Source: Mesorhizobium sp. B2-4-15
Lineage (GTDB): Bacteria; Pseudomonadota; Alphaproteobacteria; Rhizobiales; Rhizobiaceae
Assembly: GCF_006658505.1 (NCBI RefSeq)
Contig: NZ_VFUZ01000016.1
Coordinates: forward strand, 1-64,000
Reading direction: 5' to 3'
DNA: 64,000 nucleotides
The notes under the pieces are model-generated. The model was not told where the DNA came from and did not search any database. It saw only the letters and a program-made list of their open reading frames with translations. A program made the translations under genes and the position numbers. Positions 51,855-61,353 of the stretch are shown here, piece by piece. The first letter of the stretch is position 1, and the number at the start of each line of letters is the position of its first letter.

Positions 51855-52328
51855 ATGCCGCTCGACAGGATTGATATCGCCATTCTGGAGACATTGCAGA
51901 AGGATGGGCGGATGCCGAACGCGGCCCTTGCCGAAAAGGTCGGCTTGTCGCAGTCGGCCTGCTCGCGCCGGCTCGACAATCTGGAGAAGTCGGGAACCAT
52001 CCGCGGTTATCACGCCCGGCTTTCCAACGCAGCCCTTGGCCATCAGATGACGGCGATCGTCCACATATCCCTGTCCGGACAGTTCGAGAAGACGCTGTCG
52101 GATTTCGAGGCGGCGATCAAACGTTGCCCCAACGTGCTGTCGTGCCACTTGATGTCGGGCGAATACGACTACATCCTTCGCATCGCGGCCAAGGATCTGG
52201 TTGATTACGAGCGCATCCACAAGGAGTGGCTGTCGGCGATGCCGCATGTGACGAAGATCAATTCGTCCTTTGCCTTGCGCGAAATCGTCGACCGGACGGC
52301 GATGGGGCTGAAGCCGGAAATGGCTTGA
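51855..52328 (+). CDS. Lrp/AsnC-family transcriptional regulator (AldR-like)
   Basis: 157 residues. N-terminal HTH (LDRIDIAILETLQKDGRMPNAALAEKVGLSQSACSRRLDNLEKSGTIRGYHA) and C-terminal RAM ligand domain (SGEYDYILRIAAKDLVDYERIHKEWLSAMPHVTKINSSFALREI). Divergence from ald suggests it activates ald in response to alanine, as AldR does elsewhere. Confidence 0.92.
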   Translation: MPLDRIDIAILETLQKDGRMPNAALAEKVGLSQSACSRRLDNLEKSGTIRGYHARLSNAALGHQMTAIVHISLSGQFEKTLSDFEAAIKRCPNVLSCHLMSGEYDYILRIAAKDLVDYERIHKEWLSAMPHVTKINSSFALREIVDRTAMGLKPEMA

Positions 52329-52377
52329 ATGTGTCGATATTCAGGTGATGCCGGCCTGACCTGAATCTCGATAAGTC

Positions 52378-53028
52378 TTAACCCTCCGTCACGATCCGAT
52401 CCATCGGAATGTCGTGCGGCTGCGGGTAGATGGTCGCGATGCGCTGCAGGTTGTAGCCGACGCCAATGACCAATGGCTTGAACGGCATGGCGGCCAGCGT
52501 CCGGTCGAAGAAGCCGCCGCCATAACCCAGGCGATAATTGGTGGGATCGATACCGACGATCGGCGAGATGACGATGTCGGGCAGCACCGGATCACCCTCG
52601 GCAGGGATCGGGATGTTCCAGACCCCCTTTTCCAATCGGTCGCCCGGTTTGTAGGCGCGAAACATCAATGGCCGCCCCTTTTCGACGACGATAGGCAGTG
52701 CGGTTCGGCCGCCTCGTTCGTTAATGGCGGCCATCCAAGGCCGCAGATCCGGCTCGCCGCGAAACGGCCAGTAAAGGCTGACCATGCGGCCAGCTATGTC
52801 GCCAATGATGGCGTCAAGCCCATCCGCAATGCGTAGCGACATTGCTGTTCGCGCGTCGGCCGAAACCGCGAGCCGGGCGGCGATCAGCCGTTCGCGCTCA
52901 GCTTTGCGCCATCGCCTTACGTCGGTCCAGTCGCTCAGAGGCGCCCGGAACTCGGGATCGAGTTCGTGCATGAAGCAGGGCGGCGAGGAATACTGCGCCG
53001 GACCTTGGTCGTCATGATCGTTGGCCAT
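52378..53028 (-). CDS. 5-formyltetrahydrofolate cyclo-ligase
   Basis: 216 residues. Converts 5-formyl-THF to 5,10-methenyl-THF using ATP. RKAERERLIAARLAVSADARTAMSLRIADGL is the basic N-terminal region, VSLYWPFRGEPDLRP and the VGIDPTNYRLGYGGGFFDRTLAAM signature (GYGGGFYDR type) are clear. The first 30 residues (PPCFMHELDPEF) are a rhizobial extension. Confidence 0.93.
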   Translation of the reverse strand: MANDHDDQGPAQYSSPPCFMHELDPEFRAPLSDWTDVRRWRKAERERLIAARLAVSADARTAMSLRIADGLDAIIGDIAGRMVSLYWPFRGEPDLRPWMAAINERGGRTALPIVVEKGRPLMFRAYKPGDRLEKGVWNIPIPAEGDPVLPDIVISPIVGIDPTNYRLGYGGGFFDRTLAAMPFKPLVIGVGYNLQRIATIYPQPHDIPMDRIVTEG

Positions 53029-53195
53029 GCCTCACCTCATCGCGTGTTCGATGACGCTATACCTCGCGACACGATACAACATGTGCATTCACGACATGGA
53101 ACGGCGAGTCTCAGGCACTGTCCTTCTGTTGCTGCATTGCACAAAAACACCTACATCCAAGGCAGGCAATCCTGGCCCATCGGGGGTGAATCGAG

Positions 53196-54461
53196 ATGAA
53201 CGAAGCCAGACATCAAATTGTGGTCGTCGGCGCGGGTTTCGGCGGCCTCGAATTTACCCGCGCGCTTGCCGGCGCACCGGTTCACATCACCATGATCGAC
53301 AAGCGCAACCATCATCTATTCCAGCCGCTGCTCTACCAAGTGGCGACGACGGCACTGGCGACCTCCGAGGTTGCCTGGCCGATCCGCCACCTTCTGCGCA
53401 AACGCAAGGATGTCACCACGCTGCTCGCCAATGTCGTCGGCGTCGACCGGGCCGGCAAGCGCGTGCTGCTCGATGACGGCAGCGCCGTCGCCTACGACAC
53501 GCTGGTGCTGGCCACCGGCGCGCGCCACGCCTATTTCGGCCATGACGAATGGGAGCCTTTCGCGCCCGGCCTGAAGACGCTGGAGGACGCCACCACCGTT
53601 CGGCGGCGCATCCTCTTGGCCTTCGAACAGGCGGAGCGGGAGACTGATCCCGCCAAACGCCAGGCGTTGCTGACCATTGCCATTGTCGGTGGCGGCCCGA
53701 CCGGTGTGGAACTCGCCGGCACTATCGCCGAGCTGGCGCATGACACGTTGCGCGGTGAGTTCCGCAACATCGATACGCGCGAAACGCGCGTAGTGCTGAT
53801 CGAAGCCGGCGACCGGATCCTGGCCAATTTCGCGCCAAAACTTTCCGAATACGCCAGGAAGGCGCTCGAGCGGCTCGGCGTCACACTTGAACTCGGACAC
53901 GCCGTTACGCGCTGTGACGCGGACGGTGTCGTCTTCGGCGACACGCATCTGCCGGCCCGAACGATCCTTTGGGCAGCGGGCGTTGCCGCTTCGCCCGCCG
54001 CCGAATGGCTGGGAGCGAAGGCGGACCGAGCGGGCAGGGTGCTCGTCGAGCCCGACCTCAGCGTGCCCGGCAGCCCGGAGATTTTTGTTATCGGCGACGC
54101 TGCCCTTGTTTTGCGGCCCGATGGACGGCCAGTACCCGGTGTGGCACCTTCCGCCAAGCAGGAGGGCCGACATGTAGCGGCCACTATCAAGGCCAGGCTG
54201 GATGGCGACGCCACCACGCGACCCTTCCACTACAAACATGCGGGCGACCTGGCGACGATCGGCAAGCGCGCCGCCGCGATCGATTTCGGCTGGATTAAGC
54301 TCACGGGCTGGCCGGCCTGGTGGCTGTGGGGCATCGCACACATCTATTTCCTGATCGGGTTCCGTAACCGGCTCGCGGTTTCGTTGAGCTGGCTGTGGAT
54401 CTACGTCACAGGCCAGCGTAGCGCCCGGCTGATCACGCAGGGCGACGACGACAAGACCTGA
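53196..54461 (+). CDS. Type II NADH dehydrogenase (NAD(P)/FAD-dependent oxidoreductase)
   Basis: 421 residues. FAD-binding HQIVVVGAGFGGLEFTRAL, NHHLFQPLLYQVATTALATSEVAWPIR, NAD-binding TIAIVGGGPTGVELAGTIAELA, and EIFVIGDAALVLRPDGRPVPGVAPSAKQEG are NDH-2 signatures. The C-terminal helix WPAWWLWGIAHIYFLIGFRNRLAV associates it with the membrane. It passes electrons from NADH to quinone without proton pumping. Confidence 0.92.
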   Translation: MNEARHQIVVVGAGFGGLEFTRALAGAPVHITMIDKRNHHLFQPLLYQVATTALATSEVAWPIRHLLRKRKDVTTLLANVVGVDRAGKRVLLDDGSAVAYDTLVLATGARHAYFGHDEWEPFAPGLKTLEDATTVRRRILLAFEQAERETDPAKRQALLTIAIVGGGPTGVELAGTIAELAHDTLRGEFRNIDTRETRVVLIEAGDRILANFAPKLSEYARKALERLGVTLELGHAVTRCDADGVVFGDTHLPARTILWAAGVAASPAAEWLGAKADRAGRVLVEPDLSVPGSPEIFVIGDAALVLRPDGRPVPGVAPSAKQEGRHVAATIKARLDGDATTRPFHYKHAGDLATIGKRAAAIDFGWIKLTGWPAWWLWGIAHIYFLIGFRNRLAVSLSWLWIYVTGQRSARLITQGDDDKT

Positions 54462-54611
54462 CTTTCATCACGGTCCCATTCATGCGCGCGTCATCTGTTG
54501 CTGATGGGATGATGTCCGGATGCACGCAGCTCCATGAGTGGACTTGAGCCGATTTCGGCGCGAAGTTCGCTTGGGGCAGGGCGTGTCACGTCGTCTTAAG
54601 AAGGAGAGAAC

Positions 54612-56591
54612 ATGTCACAGCTGCCCCATTCCGTTTCCCGCCGTGGTTTCCTTGCGGGGGCCGCCGCCACAGGGGCGTTGATCGTGCTTCATCCCTTCTC
54701 CGCCCGGGCGCAAGCCAATCAGGCGCACCTTCGAATCATGGAAACCACCGATATCCATGTGAACGTACTGCCCTATGATTACTACGCCGACAAAGCCAAC
54801 GACACGATGGGCCTGTCACGCACGGCGTCGCTCATCGACGCGGTGCGCAAGGAGGCCGTGAATTCGATGCTGATCGACAATGGCGACCTTCTGCAGGGCA
54901 ATCCGATGGGCGACTACATCGCCTATGAAAAGGGCCTCAAGGACGGCGATCTGCATCCGATCATGAAAGGCATGAATCTGCTGGGTTACGAGTGCTCGAC
55001 ACTCGGCAACCACGAATTCAACTACGGCCTGTCCTTTCTGGACAAGGTGCTGGCCGGCGCCAATTTCCCGTTCGTGTGCGCGAACCTGATCCGGGGCACC
55101 AAGCTTGCCGCCAACCCGCGCGACGACAAGCTCTACCTCAAGCCCTACATAATCCTCGACAAGAAAATCAAGGACGGGTCGGGCGCCGACCAGCCAATCA
55201 GGATCGGCATCATCGGCTTCGTGCCGCCGCAGATCATGGTCTGGGACCTCAAGAACCTCGAAGGCAACGTCAAGACGCGCGACATCGTCGAGGCGGCCAA
55301 GGCCTGGGTGCCGCAGATGAAGGAAGAGGGCGCCGACATCGTCATCGCGCTCTCGCATTCTGGCATCGATGTGAAGCAGGGCGACATGATGGAGAACGCT
55401 TCGTTCTTTGTTGCCGGCGTCGATGGCATCGATGCGGTGTTCACGGGCCACCAGCATCTGGTGTTTCCCGGCAAGAAGGATTTCCAGTCGCTCGAGGGCG
55501 TCGACACGAGAAGGGGCACGCTGCAAGGCAAGCCCGCCGTGATGGGCGGTTTCTGGGGCTCGCATATGGGGCTCATCGATCTGATGCTGGAGCGCGACGG
55601 TTCGAAATGGAAGGTTGTTTCCGCTACATCGGAGGCGCGGCCGATCTTCGAGCGCGTCGACAACAAGAACAAGCCGACCGTCGCCGACGACAGGCGTATC
55701 ATCGCGGCACTCGAACAGGACCATCAGGCGACGCTCGCCTATGTGCGCCGCCCCGTCGGCAAGACCTCCGCGCCGCTCTATTCCTATTTCGCGCTGGTCG
55801 CCGACGATCCATCAGTGCAGGTCGTCAGCCAGGCGCAGACCTGGTACCTCAAGGATATTCTCAAGAGCACGCAATGGAAGGATGTGCCGCTGCTGTCGGC
55901 CGCCGCTCCCTTCAAGGCTGGCGGACGCAGCGGCGCCGACTACTATACCGACGTGCCGGCGGGCGACATCGCCATCAAGAACGTCGCCGACCTCTACCTC
56001 TATCCGAATACGGTACGGGCAGTCGAAATCACCGGGGCGCAAGTGAAGGAATGGCTGGAAATGTCGGCCGGCATCTTCAACAGGATAGAAGCTGGCAAGG
56101 CCGACCAGGCGCTGATCAACACTGAATTTCCGTCCTATAATTTTGATGTCATCGACGGCGTCTCATACAAGATCGATCTGTCCCAGCCGCCGAAATATGA
56201 TGCCAAGGGTGGGGTGGCGAATGCCGGCTCCAATCGCATCGTCGAACTGAAATTCGATGGAAAACCGATTGATCCGGTGGCGAAATTCGTCGTCGCAACC
56301 AACAATTACCGGGCCGGTGGCGGCGGCAATTTCCCTGACATCAATGCCTCGAAGATCATCTACGAGGCGCCGGACACCAACCGCGACGTCATCGTTCGCT
56401 ACATCGTAAGCCAAGGCACGATCAACCCGTCGGCGGACGGCAACTGGTCGTTCGCCCCGCTGCCGGGAACCAGCGTCATGTTCGAGACAGCCGTCAAGGC
56501 AAAGGATTTCATTGCCGATCTGAAGTCGCTGAAGATCGAACCGGCGGGCGAGGGGGACGCCGGTTTTGCTAGATATCGCATCCTGCTCTGA
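54612..56591 (+). CDS. cpdB: Periplasmic 2',3'-cyclic-nucleotide 2'-phosphodiesterase/3'-nucleotidase
   Basis: 659 residues. A Tat-type signal is present (SRRGFLAGAAATGALIVLHPFSARAQA). The metallophosphatase domain has LRIMETTDIHVNVLPYDYYADK, DNGDLLQGNP, STLGNHEFNYG, SHSGID and FTGHQHLVFPG metal-ligand motifs; the C-terminal 5'-nucleotidase domain spans about 390-620. It allows use of external nucleotides as phosphate and nucleoside source. AAGAAGGAGAG precedes the ATG. Confidence 0.93.
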   Translation: MSQLPHSVSRRGFLAGAAATGALIVLHPFSARAQANQAHLRIMETTDIHVNVLPYDYYADKANDTMGLSRTASLIDAVRKEAVNSMLIDNGDLLQGNPMGDYIAYEKGLKDGDLHPIMKGMNLLGYECSTLGNHEFNYGLSFLDKVLAGANFPFVCANLIRGTKLAANPRDDKLYLKPYIILDKKIKDGSGADQPIRIGIIGFVPPQIMVWDLKNLEGNVKTRDIVEAAKAWVPQMKEEGADIVIALSHSGIDVKQGDMMENASFFVAGVDGIDAVFTGHQHLVFPGKKDFQSLEGVDTRRGTLQGKPAVMGGFWGSHMGLIDLMLERDGSKWKVVSATSEARPIFERVDNKNKPTVADDRRIIAALEQDHQATLAYVRRPVGKTSAPLYSYFALVADDPSVQVVSQAQTWYLKDILKSTQWKDVPLLSAAAPFKAGGRSGADYYTDVPAGDIAIKNVADLYLYPNTVRAVEITGAQVKEWLEMSAGIFNRIEAGKADQALINTEFPSYNFDVIDGVSYKIDLSQPPKYDAKGGVANAGSNRIVELKFDGKPIDPVAKFVVATNNYRAGGGGNFPDINASKIIYEAPDTNRDVIVRYIVSQGTINPSADGNWSFAPLPGTSVMFETAVKAKDFIADLKSLKIEPAGEGDAGFARYRILL

Positions 56592-56810
56592 TCCGGCGGC
56601 CGGATAGGGACCTGTCTTTGCCCGAGTCCGCCGCGCGGGAGATGACCTCGCCGCTTGCGCGATGGCACTCGGAGTGTTGTGAGTGCGTCCTGTGGGGTAG
56701 CTGCTGGTACGCTGACACGGACCCCATAAATAAGACCGCATCGCGGCAGGGATGCGGGCCCTGTTCCCCGGCAGCACGGTTGTCTGCAGCCATTGGCGAC
56801 GAGCGCGGAC

Positions 56811-58067
56811 CTACGCCTTGTAGACCACCTGGCGCACATCGATGTAGCTGGCGCGAAAACCGGCTTCGCAATAATGTAGGTAGAATTCCCAGAGCTTCTT
56901 GAAGCGATCGTCGAAGCCGAGCGGCACGATCTTTTCCCATGACGCCCGGAAGCGATGCCGCCATTCGGCGAGCGTGCGCGCATAGTCGTCGGGAAACACG
57001 CGTTCGCGCAGATGCGCAAGGCCATGATCCTTGCCGAGCGCCTTCAGGATCGACGGCGTCGGCAGCATGCCGCCTGGAAATACGTAGCGCTGGATGAAAT
57101 CCGGCCTGGCACGGTAGGTGTCGTAGGCGGCTTCGTTGATGGTGATGATCTGCAGGCCCGCAGTGCCGCCTGGTTTGAGGCAGGCCTTCATCTTGGAGAA
57201 GAACACGGGCCAATATTTCTCACCGACCGCCTCGAACATTTCGATCGATGCGATGCGGTCGTAAGTGCCCGTTTCGTCGCGGTAATCCTGCAATTTGATG
57301 TCGACCCTGTCGGCAAGCCCGGCCTTGGCAATGCGCGCCTTGGCGAAGTCGTGCTGCTCATGGCTGATCGTCAGCCCGGTTACGCGGCAGCCGATCTCGC
57401 GTGCCGCGAATTCGGCAAAGCCGCCCCATCCGCAGCCGATCTCCAGCACATGATCTTTCCTGCCGATACCTGTATCCCTTGCCAGCTCCCGATATTTGGC
57501 TGCCTGGGCGCTTTCCAAATCGTTGGCGCCGTTCGCGTAAAGCGCCGAAGAATAGGTCATGCTCGGGTCGAGCCATTGCTTGTAGAAGGCGTTGCCGAGA
57601 TCGTAGTGCGCCGAGATATTGCGCTTCGAGCCCGAACGTGTGTTGTCGTTGAACCAGTGGCGAATGCGATGAACCGTGTTGATCAGCCAGTTCGCCCCGC
57701 CGGCAACCTTCTCGCCGAGGGCGGAATTGACCACGAACAATTCCAGGAAACTGGTCACGTCAGGGCTTTCCCAGTCGCCGTCCATGTAGGATTCGGCAAC
57801 GCCAATCGTGCCGCCGGAAAAGGCCCGGCCCGGCAGGCGCCAGTTCTTGAGCACCAGCTCGGCATCGGGGCCTGGCGCCTTGCCTTCGACAAGAACGGCA
57901 CGGCCGTCCGGCATCCTGACCTTCAGCGAACCGCGCGGCAGATTCATCGCGGCAGACAGCACCATCCGTGCCTTGGCCGGCAGGCCCTTGACGATCTCGG
58001 CGAAATTAAACTCGTCGAGCTTGACCGCTTCGTCCGGCCCCGTGCCAGGATGTTTCTTGTGAGCCAT
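56811..58067 (-). CDS. cfa: Cyclopropane-fatty-acyl-phospholipid synthase
   Basis: 418 residues. Transfers a methylene from SAM to unsaturated phospholipid acyl chains. KRNISAHYDLGNAFYKQWLDPSMTYSSALY and VLEIGCGWGGFAEFAAREIGCRVTGLTISHEQ (SAM site) and FIQRYVFPGGMLPTPSIL are family signatures. ATG at 58065-58067 with GGGGTGGGA upstream; an in-frame longer version from 58193 has an atypical N-terminus. A weak dyad (CCGCATC...GATGCGG near 56737-56757) may act as terminator. Confidence 0.93.
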   Translation of the reverse strand: MAHKKHPGTGPDEAVKLDEFNFAEIVKGLPAKARMVLSAAMNLPRGSLKVRMPDGRAVLVEGKAPGPDAELVLKNWRLPGRAFSGGTIGVAESYMDGDWESPDVTSFLELFVVNSALGEKVAGGANWLINTVHRIRHWFNDNTRSGSKRNISAHYDLGNAFYKQWLDPSMTYSSALYANGANDLESAQAAKYRELARDTGIGRKDHVLEIGCGWGGFAEFAAREIGCRVTGLTISHEQHDFAKARIAKAGLADRVDIKLQDYRDETGTYDRIASIEMFEAVGEKYWPVFFSKMKACLKPGGTAGLQIITINEAAYDTYRARPDFIQRYVFPGGMLPTPSILKALGKDHGLAHLRERVFPDDYARTLAEWRHRFRASWEKIVPLGFDDRFKKLWEFYLHYCEAGFRASYIDVRQVVYKA

Positions 58068-58489
58068 GTCCCACCCCTTCGCGGCGCCTGTTGACGGTCG
58101 CCGGCTCCGTCTCTCGCAGTTCATTCGCCAGGTTCGAACGCTGTTGCCTGATCCCGGCAGCTCACCGGATCGGTCACCTGCGGGCCCAAACAAAAGCGCA
58201 TGCCCTTTTAGACCAGAGCTTCAGCGCTTCCAGTGAATTCCCGCGATAATCTTCCACGTCAGGAAGGGGAACTTCAAGAGGCAGGCCGCGAGCTGGGCTG
58301 TGCCACGTGGCGGCGCCTGGCATCTGATCGCCTTGCATCGACTTGTTGCCGCCAGGCTGCAGACACCGTCAGGGCGTGCTGAACGGCTCCTGTCCGCAGC
58401 ATGTTTGGAGTGCAGGATTCGTGCCGTCGGCGATTGGATAGATCAAAAAAGTCTATGTCTGCCGCGGTGCCTGTGCGATAGCTTTAGCC
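58068..58489. other. 422-base intergenic region
   Basis: Between cfa (minus) and the short plus-strand gene at 58490. No recognisable gene, terminator or promoter consensus was found. GGTTCGAAC near 58132 recalls a tRNA T-loop but nothing around it folds as tRNA. Confidence 0.35.
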
Positions 58490-58624
58490 ATGCGTTACGT
58501 AATCGTCATTGCGGCAATCGCGTTTTTCCTGATCTGGGACGGTCTCTACAATCAAGGCCGGTATCTCGACATTACGGTCAGGGAGATTTCCCATGTGGCG
58601 CGCTACGTCACCGGCAAGGCCTAG
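58490..58624 (+). CDS. 44-residue small membrane protein
   Basis: ATG 58490 to TAG 58622-58624. Residues 2-16 are hydrophobic (RYVIVIAAIAFFLIW), then DGLYNQGRYLDITV and a basic amphipathic C-terminus ending VARYVTGKA. One membrane helix with the C-terminus probably cytosolic-side or periplasmic, undetermined. Codon choice (GC at third positions) fits a real gene, and short proteins with a DGLYN...GRY core occur in rhizobia to my recollection. No strong ribosome site; function unknown. Confidence 0.6.
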   Translation: MRYVIVIAAIAFFLIWDGLYNQGRYLDITVREISHVARYVTGKA

Positions 58625-58794
58625 TATTCCCTCCAAGGATAGCAGCCAGGTGCTTCACCCGAGGTGTCCGTCGCCGTGAGATGATGTTCTCCGCCTGTCC
58701 GGGGCGCGTCGCAAGGACGCGTGGCGCCACGAACGGTTGACGCGGAGAGACCGCCGTCACAAAAGACCCCGGCATTCAGATCGAGGAGGCGGGG

Positions 58795-59085
58795 TTGATC
58801 CGGCATATCGTTTTCTTCAGCGCGAGGCGCAAGGAAGATGTGGAGACAGTGCGCACCGGGCTGTTGGCCCTCGGCAATATTCCGCATTCCAGTCTCTTCG
58901 AGGTCACTTTGAACACCAAGGTCGATCCGTTGTCGGATGAAGTTGACGTCGTCGTCTATGCCGAGTTCGCCGACGACGCAGCGCTCGCCGCCTACAAGGC
59001 GCACCCGCTCTATGCGCACACCACCAGCAAGGTGAAACCATTGCGCGAACTGCGCTATTCCGCTGATGTCGTGGCCGGCGGCTGA
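58795..59085 (+). CDS. Dabb-family protein (stress-responsive alpha/beta barrel), TTG start
   Basis: 96 residues. MIRHIVFFSARRKEDVETVRTGLLAL opens like Dabb domains (HIVFF), and YAEFADDAALAAYKAHPLYAHT carries the conserved HP..H segment. Such dimeric ferredoxin-fold proteins have varied roles. The start is TTG at 58795 preceded by GAGGAGG; no ATG is available in frame before the conserved part. Confidence 0.85.
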   Translation: MIRHIVFFSARRKEDVETVRTGLLALGNIPHSSLFEVTLNTKVDPLSDEVDVVVYAEFADDAALAAYKAHPLYAHTTSKVKPLRELRYSADVVAGG

Positions 59086-59245
59086 TCGAGCGCGTGCCTC
59101 GACAGATGCCGTTTGCGGCGCTCATGGGGCATCCTGGACGTCAATCCCCAGGGGCGGCAGAGGAGAGGCTATGTCTGGCGCCGCCACGGCGGGGACTGCA
59201 ATCACGTCTTGAACCGTTTTGCGGAATGATGCACATCGCGCCTGC

Positions 59246-60136
59246 ATGACCCAAACAACAGCAGCCGGCATTCATCCGCTCGATCATCTGGTGCTGCCGA
59301 CGCAGAGCCTCGATGTGGCGCGAGCCCGGCTCGGTTCACTTGGCTTCGTCGTCGCTCCGAACGGTATCCATCCCTTTGGCACGGAAAACTGCTGCGTTTT
59401 CCTGGCCGACGGCACCTATCTGGAGCCGCTGGCGATTGGCAGTGAAATGGCAGCGATTGATGCGGTTGCCGCGGGCAATGTCTTCGTCGCGCGCGACCGC
59501 CTCTATCGCGACAGCCGCGGCGATGAGGGATTTTCCGCTGTGGTTCTGCGTACCGACAGTGCCGATGCCGATCATGCGCGCTATGTCGAGGCCGGACTGT
59601 CAGCGGGGGACACGCTGAGCTTTTCGCGCGCTTTTATCGACACGGCGGGCCGAAGCGATACCGCATCGTTCAAGCTGGCCTTTACCGCGGCCCAAGGCCA
59701 AACGGACGCTTTTCTTTTCGCCTGCCAGCGGATCAATGCGCCTGATGTGGACCGCAGCGCTTTGCAGGCCCACGCCAATGGTGCCATTGGCATTGTGGAA
59801 GTGGTGGCGATCAGCGACCAACCCGCCGAACAGAATCGGCTGATTTCCGTGGCGGTGGGGAGTCCTGCCGCCAGTGGGCAGGGCAGCACGTATCACTTGC
59901 CTAATGCAACCCTGAGCGTACTCGATCCCTCGTCCTTCACCGCGCGCTTTGGTGTTTCGGCCGGTTCACCCACAAAGCTTCGCTTTGCCGCGGTCGTCTT
60001 TGCTGTCCGCAGCGCGGATGCCACGTCGAGGCTGCTTGCGGCCGGTGCCATCCAGCACGATATAGCGGGCACTGACATTGTCGTGCAGCCGGCGTCCGGG
60101 CAGGGCGCCGCTTTCGTTTTCCGGGAGATCCAATGA
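59246..60136 (+). CDS. VOC-family (glyoxalase-like) protein
   Basis: 296 residues. HPLDHLVLPTQSLDVARARLGSLGFVVAPNGIHPFGTENCCVFLADGTYLEPLAI is a vicinal-oxygen-chelate half with the metal-type His and Glu positions of the glyoxalase_3 group; a second half follows at about 150-290. Substrate unknown. Its stop overlaps the kdsA ATG (ATGA), so the two are translationally coupled. ATG 59246 lacks a strong ribosome site; TTG at 59219 is an alternative. Confidence 0.85.
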   Translation: MTQTTAAGIHPLDHLVLPTQSLDVARARLGSLGFVVAPNGIHPFGTENCCVFLADGTYLEPLAIGSEMAAIDAVAAGNVFVARDRLYRDSRGDEGFSAVVLRTDSADADHARYVEAGLSAGDTLSFSRAFIDTAGRSDTASFKLAFTAAQGQTDAFLFACQRINAPDVDRSALQAHANGAIGIVEVVAISDQPAEQNRLISVAVGSPAASGQGSTYHLPNATLSVLDPSSFTARFGVSAGSPTKLRFAAVVFAVRSADATSRLLAAGAIQHDIAGTDIVVQPASGQGAAFVFREIQ

Positions 60137-60978
60137 GCAACCCCCTGGCGCCCAATTCGTCGGTAACCGTCGGCGATGTCGTGTTCGACAACAAGGCAGC
60201 CCTGGCGCTGATCGCCGGCCCCTGCCAATTCGAATCGCGCCAGCATGCCTTCGACATGGCCGGCGCGCTGAAGGAACTGACCGGCAGGCTCGGCATCGGC
60301 CTCGTCTACAAGACCAGCTACGACAAGGCCAACCGCACGTCGCTTTCGGCGACGCGCGGCGCCGGCATCGATGCCGCACTTCCCGTCTTCGACGAGCTGC
60401 GCAAGGAATTTTCGCTTCCGGTGCTGACCGATGTCCACACCGAGGAGCAGTGCGCGATCGTCGCGCCGCATGTCGATGTGCTGCAGATACCGGCTTTCCT
60501 GTCGCGTCAGACCGACATGCTGGTCGCCGCCGCCAGGACGGGCAAGGTGATCAATGTGAAGAAGGGGCAGTTCCTTGCGCCCTGGGACATGAAGAACGTG
60601 GTTGGCAAGATCACCGGTTCCGGCAACCCCAATGTCTTGACCACTGAACGCGGCGCGTCCTTTGGCTATAACACGCTGGTGTCGGACATGCGCGCTTTGC
60701 CGATCATGGCCGAGATCGGCGCTCCGGTGATCTTCGACGCCACGCATTCGGTCCAGCAGCCGGGCGGGCAGGGCGGATCGTCTGGCGGAGAGCGCCGCTT
60801 CGTCGAGACGCTGGCCCGCGCGGCCGTCGCCGTCGGCGTTGCCGGTGTCTTCATCGAGACCCACCAGGATCCCGACAATTCGACCTCTTCCGATGGGCCG
60901 AACATGGTGCCGCTCAAGGACATGCCGGCGCTTCTGGAAAGACTGATCGCATTCGATCGGGTGGCGAAGGGCCGCTGA
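60133..60978 (+). CDS. kdsA: 3-deoxy-8-phosphooctulonate synthase (KDO-8-P synthase)
   Basis: 281 residues. Condenses PEP with arabinose 5-phosphate to make KDO-8-P for lipopolysaccharide. ALIAGPCQFESRQHAFDMA, YKTSYDKANRTS, GGERRFVETLARAAVAVGVAGVFIETHQDPDNSTSSDGPNMVPL are signature blocks. GGGAG precedes the ATG. It lacks clear evidence for the metal-dependent versus independent class. Confidence 0.97.
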   Translation: MSNPLAPNSSVTVGDVVFDNKAALALIAGPCQFESRQHAFDMAGALKELTGRLGIGLVYKTSYDKANRTSLSATRGAGIDAALPVFDELRKEFSLPVLTDVHTEEQCAIVAPHVDVLQIPAFLSRQTDMLVAAARTGKVINVKKGQFLAPWDMKNVVGKITGSGNPNVLTTERGASFGYNTLVSDMRALPIMAEIGAPVIFDATHSVQQPGGQGGSSGGERRFVETLARAAVAVGVAGVFIETHQDPDNSTSSDGPNMVPLKDMPALLERLIAFDRVAKGR

Positions 60979-61064
60979 GCCGGCGCTTCCCGGCGGTGCT
61001 TGTGGTTGAGAGGGGCCGGTTGTACGCTTGGCCGGCAAATGAGCGTCCTGGCAGGAGGAAAGCC

Positions 61065-61268
61065 ATGTCCGTCGCCCGTGTCACCGAAATCACCTCATCG
61101 TCGAAGAAGAGTTTTCAAGACGCCATCGAGAAGGGAATCGCCCGCGCCTCGAAAACCCTGAAGAACGTCGAAGGTGCCTGGATTCAGGATCAAAAGATCG
61201 TCGTCGCGGGCGGCAACATTTCAGCCTATCGCGTCAATATGAAGGTGACTTTCATCCTGGCGGAGTGA
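61065..61268 (+). CDS. Dodecin family flavin-binding protein
   Basis: 67 residues. SVARVTEITSSSKKSFQDAIEKGIARASKTLKNVEGAWIQDQKIVVAGG NIS-type sequence is the dodecin fold, with Trp in GAWIQDQ stacking on flavin in characterised members. Dodecins form 12-mers that store or buffer flavins. ATG at 61065 follows AGGAGGAAAG; the upstream frame is not conserved. Confidence 0.93.
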   Translation: MSVARVTEITSSSKKSFQDAIEKGIARASKTLKNVEGAWIQDQKIVVAGGNISAYRVNMKVTFILAE

Positions 61269-61292
61269 CCGGGCCGCAGCCGAAAAAAGTCG

Positions 61293-61317
61293 GGAACTTT
61301 CGCTCTCGCCCCTCATT
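61293..61317 (+). promoter_or_regulatory. Possible EcfG (general stress) promoter of the PRC-barrel gene
   Basis: GGAAC (61293-61297), 16 bases, CATT (61314-61317) approximates the alphaproteobacterial EcfG consensus GGAAC-N16/17-CGTT, with one mismatch in the -10. It lies 37 bases before the PRC-barrel start. PRC-barrel and other small stress genes are frequent EcfG targets in rhizobia. Confidence 0.4.
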
Positions 61318-61353
61318 GTCAAGCAGAAATCAACGACAACGAGGAGCATGATA

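Noticed and set aside
58128..58150. GGTTCGAAC resembling a tRNA T-loop
   Set aside because: The flanking bases do not form a T-arm or any cloverleaf.
58300..58740. 146-codon plus-strand frame before the Dabb gene
   Set aside because: It overlaps the better supported 44-codon gene in another frame and has an atypical Cys/Arg-rich composition.
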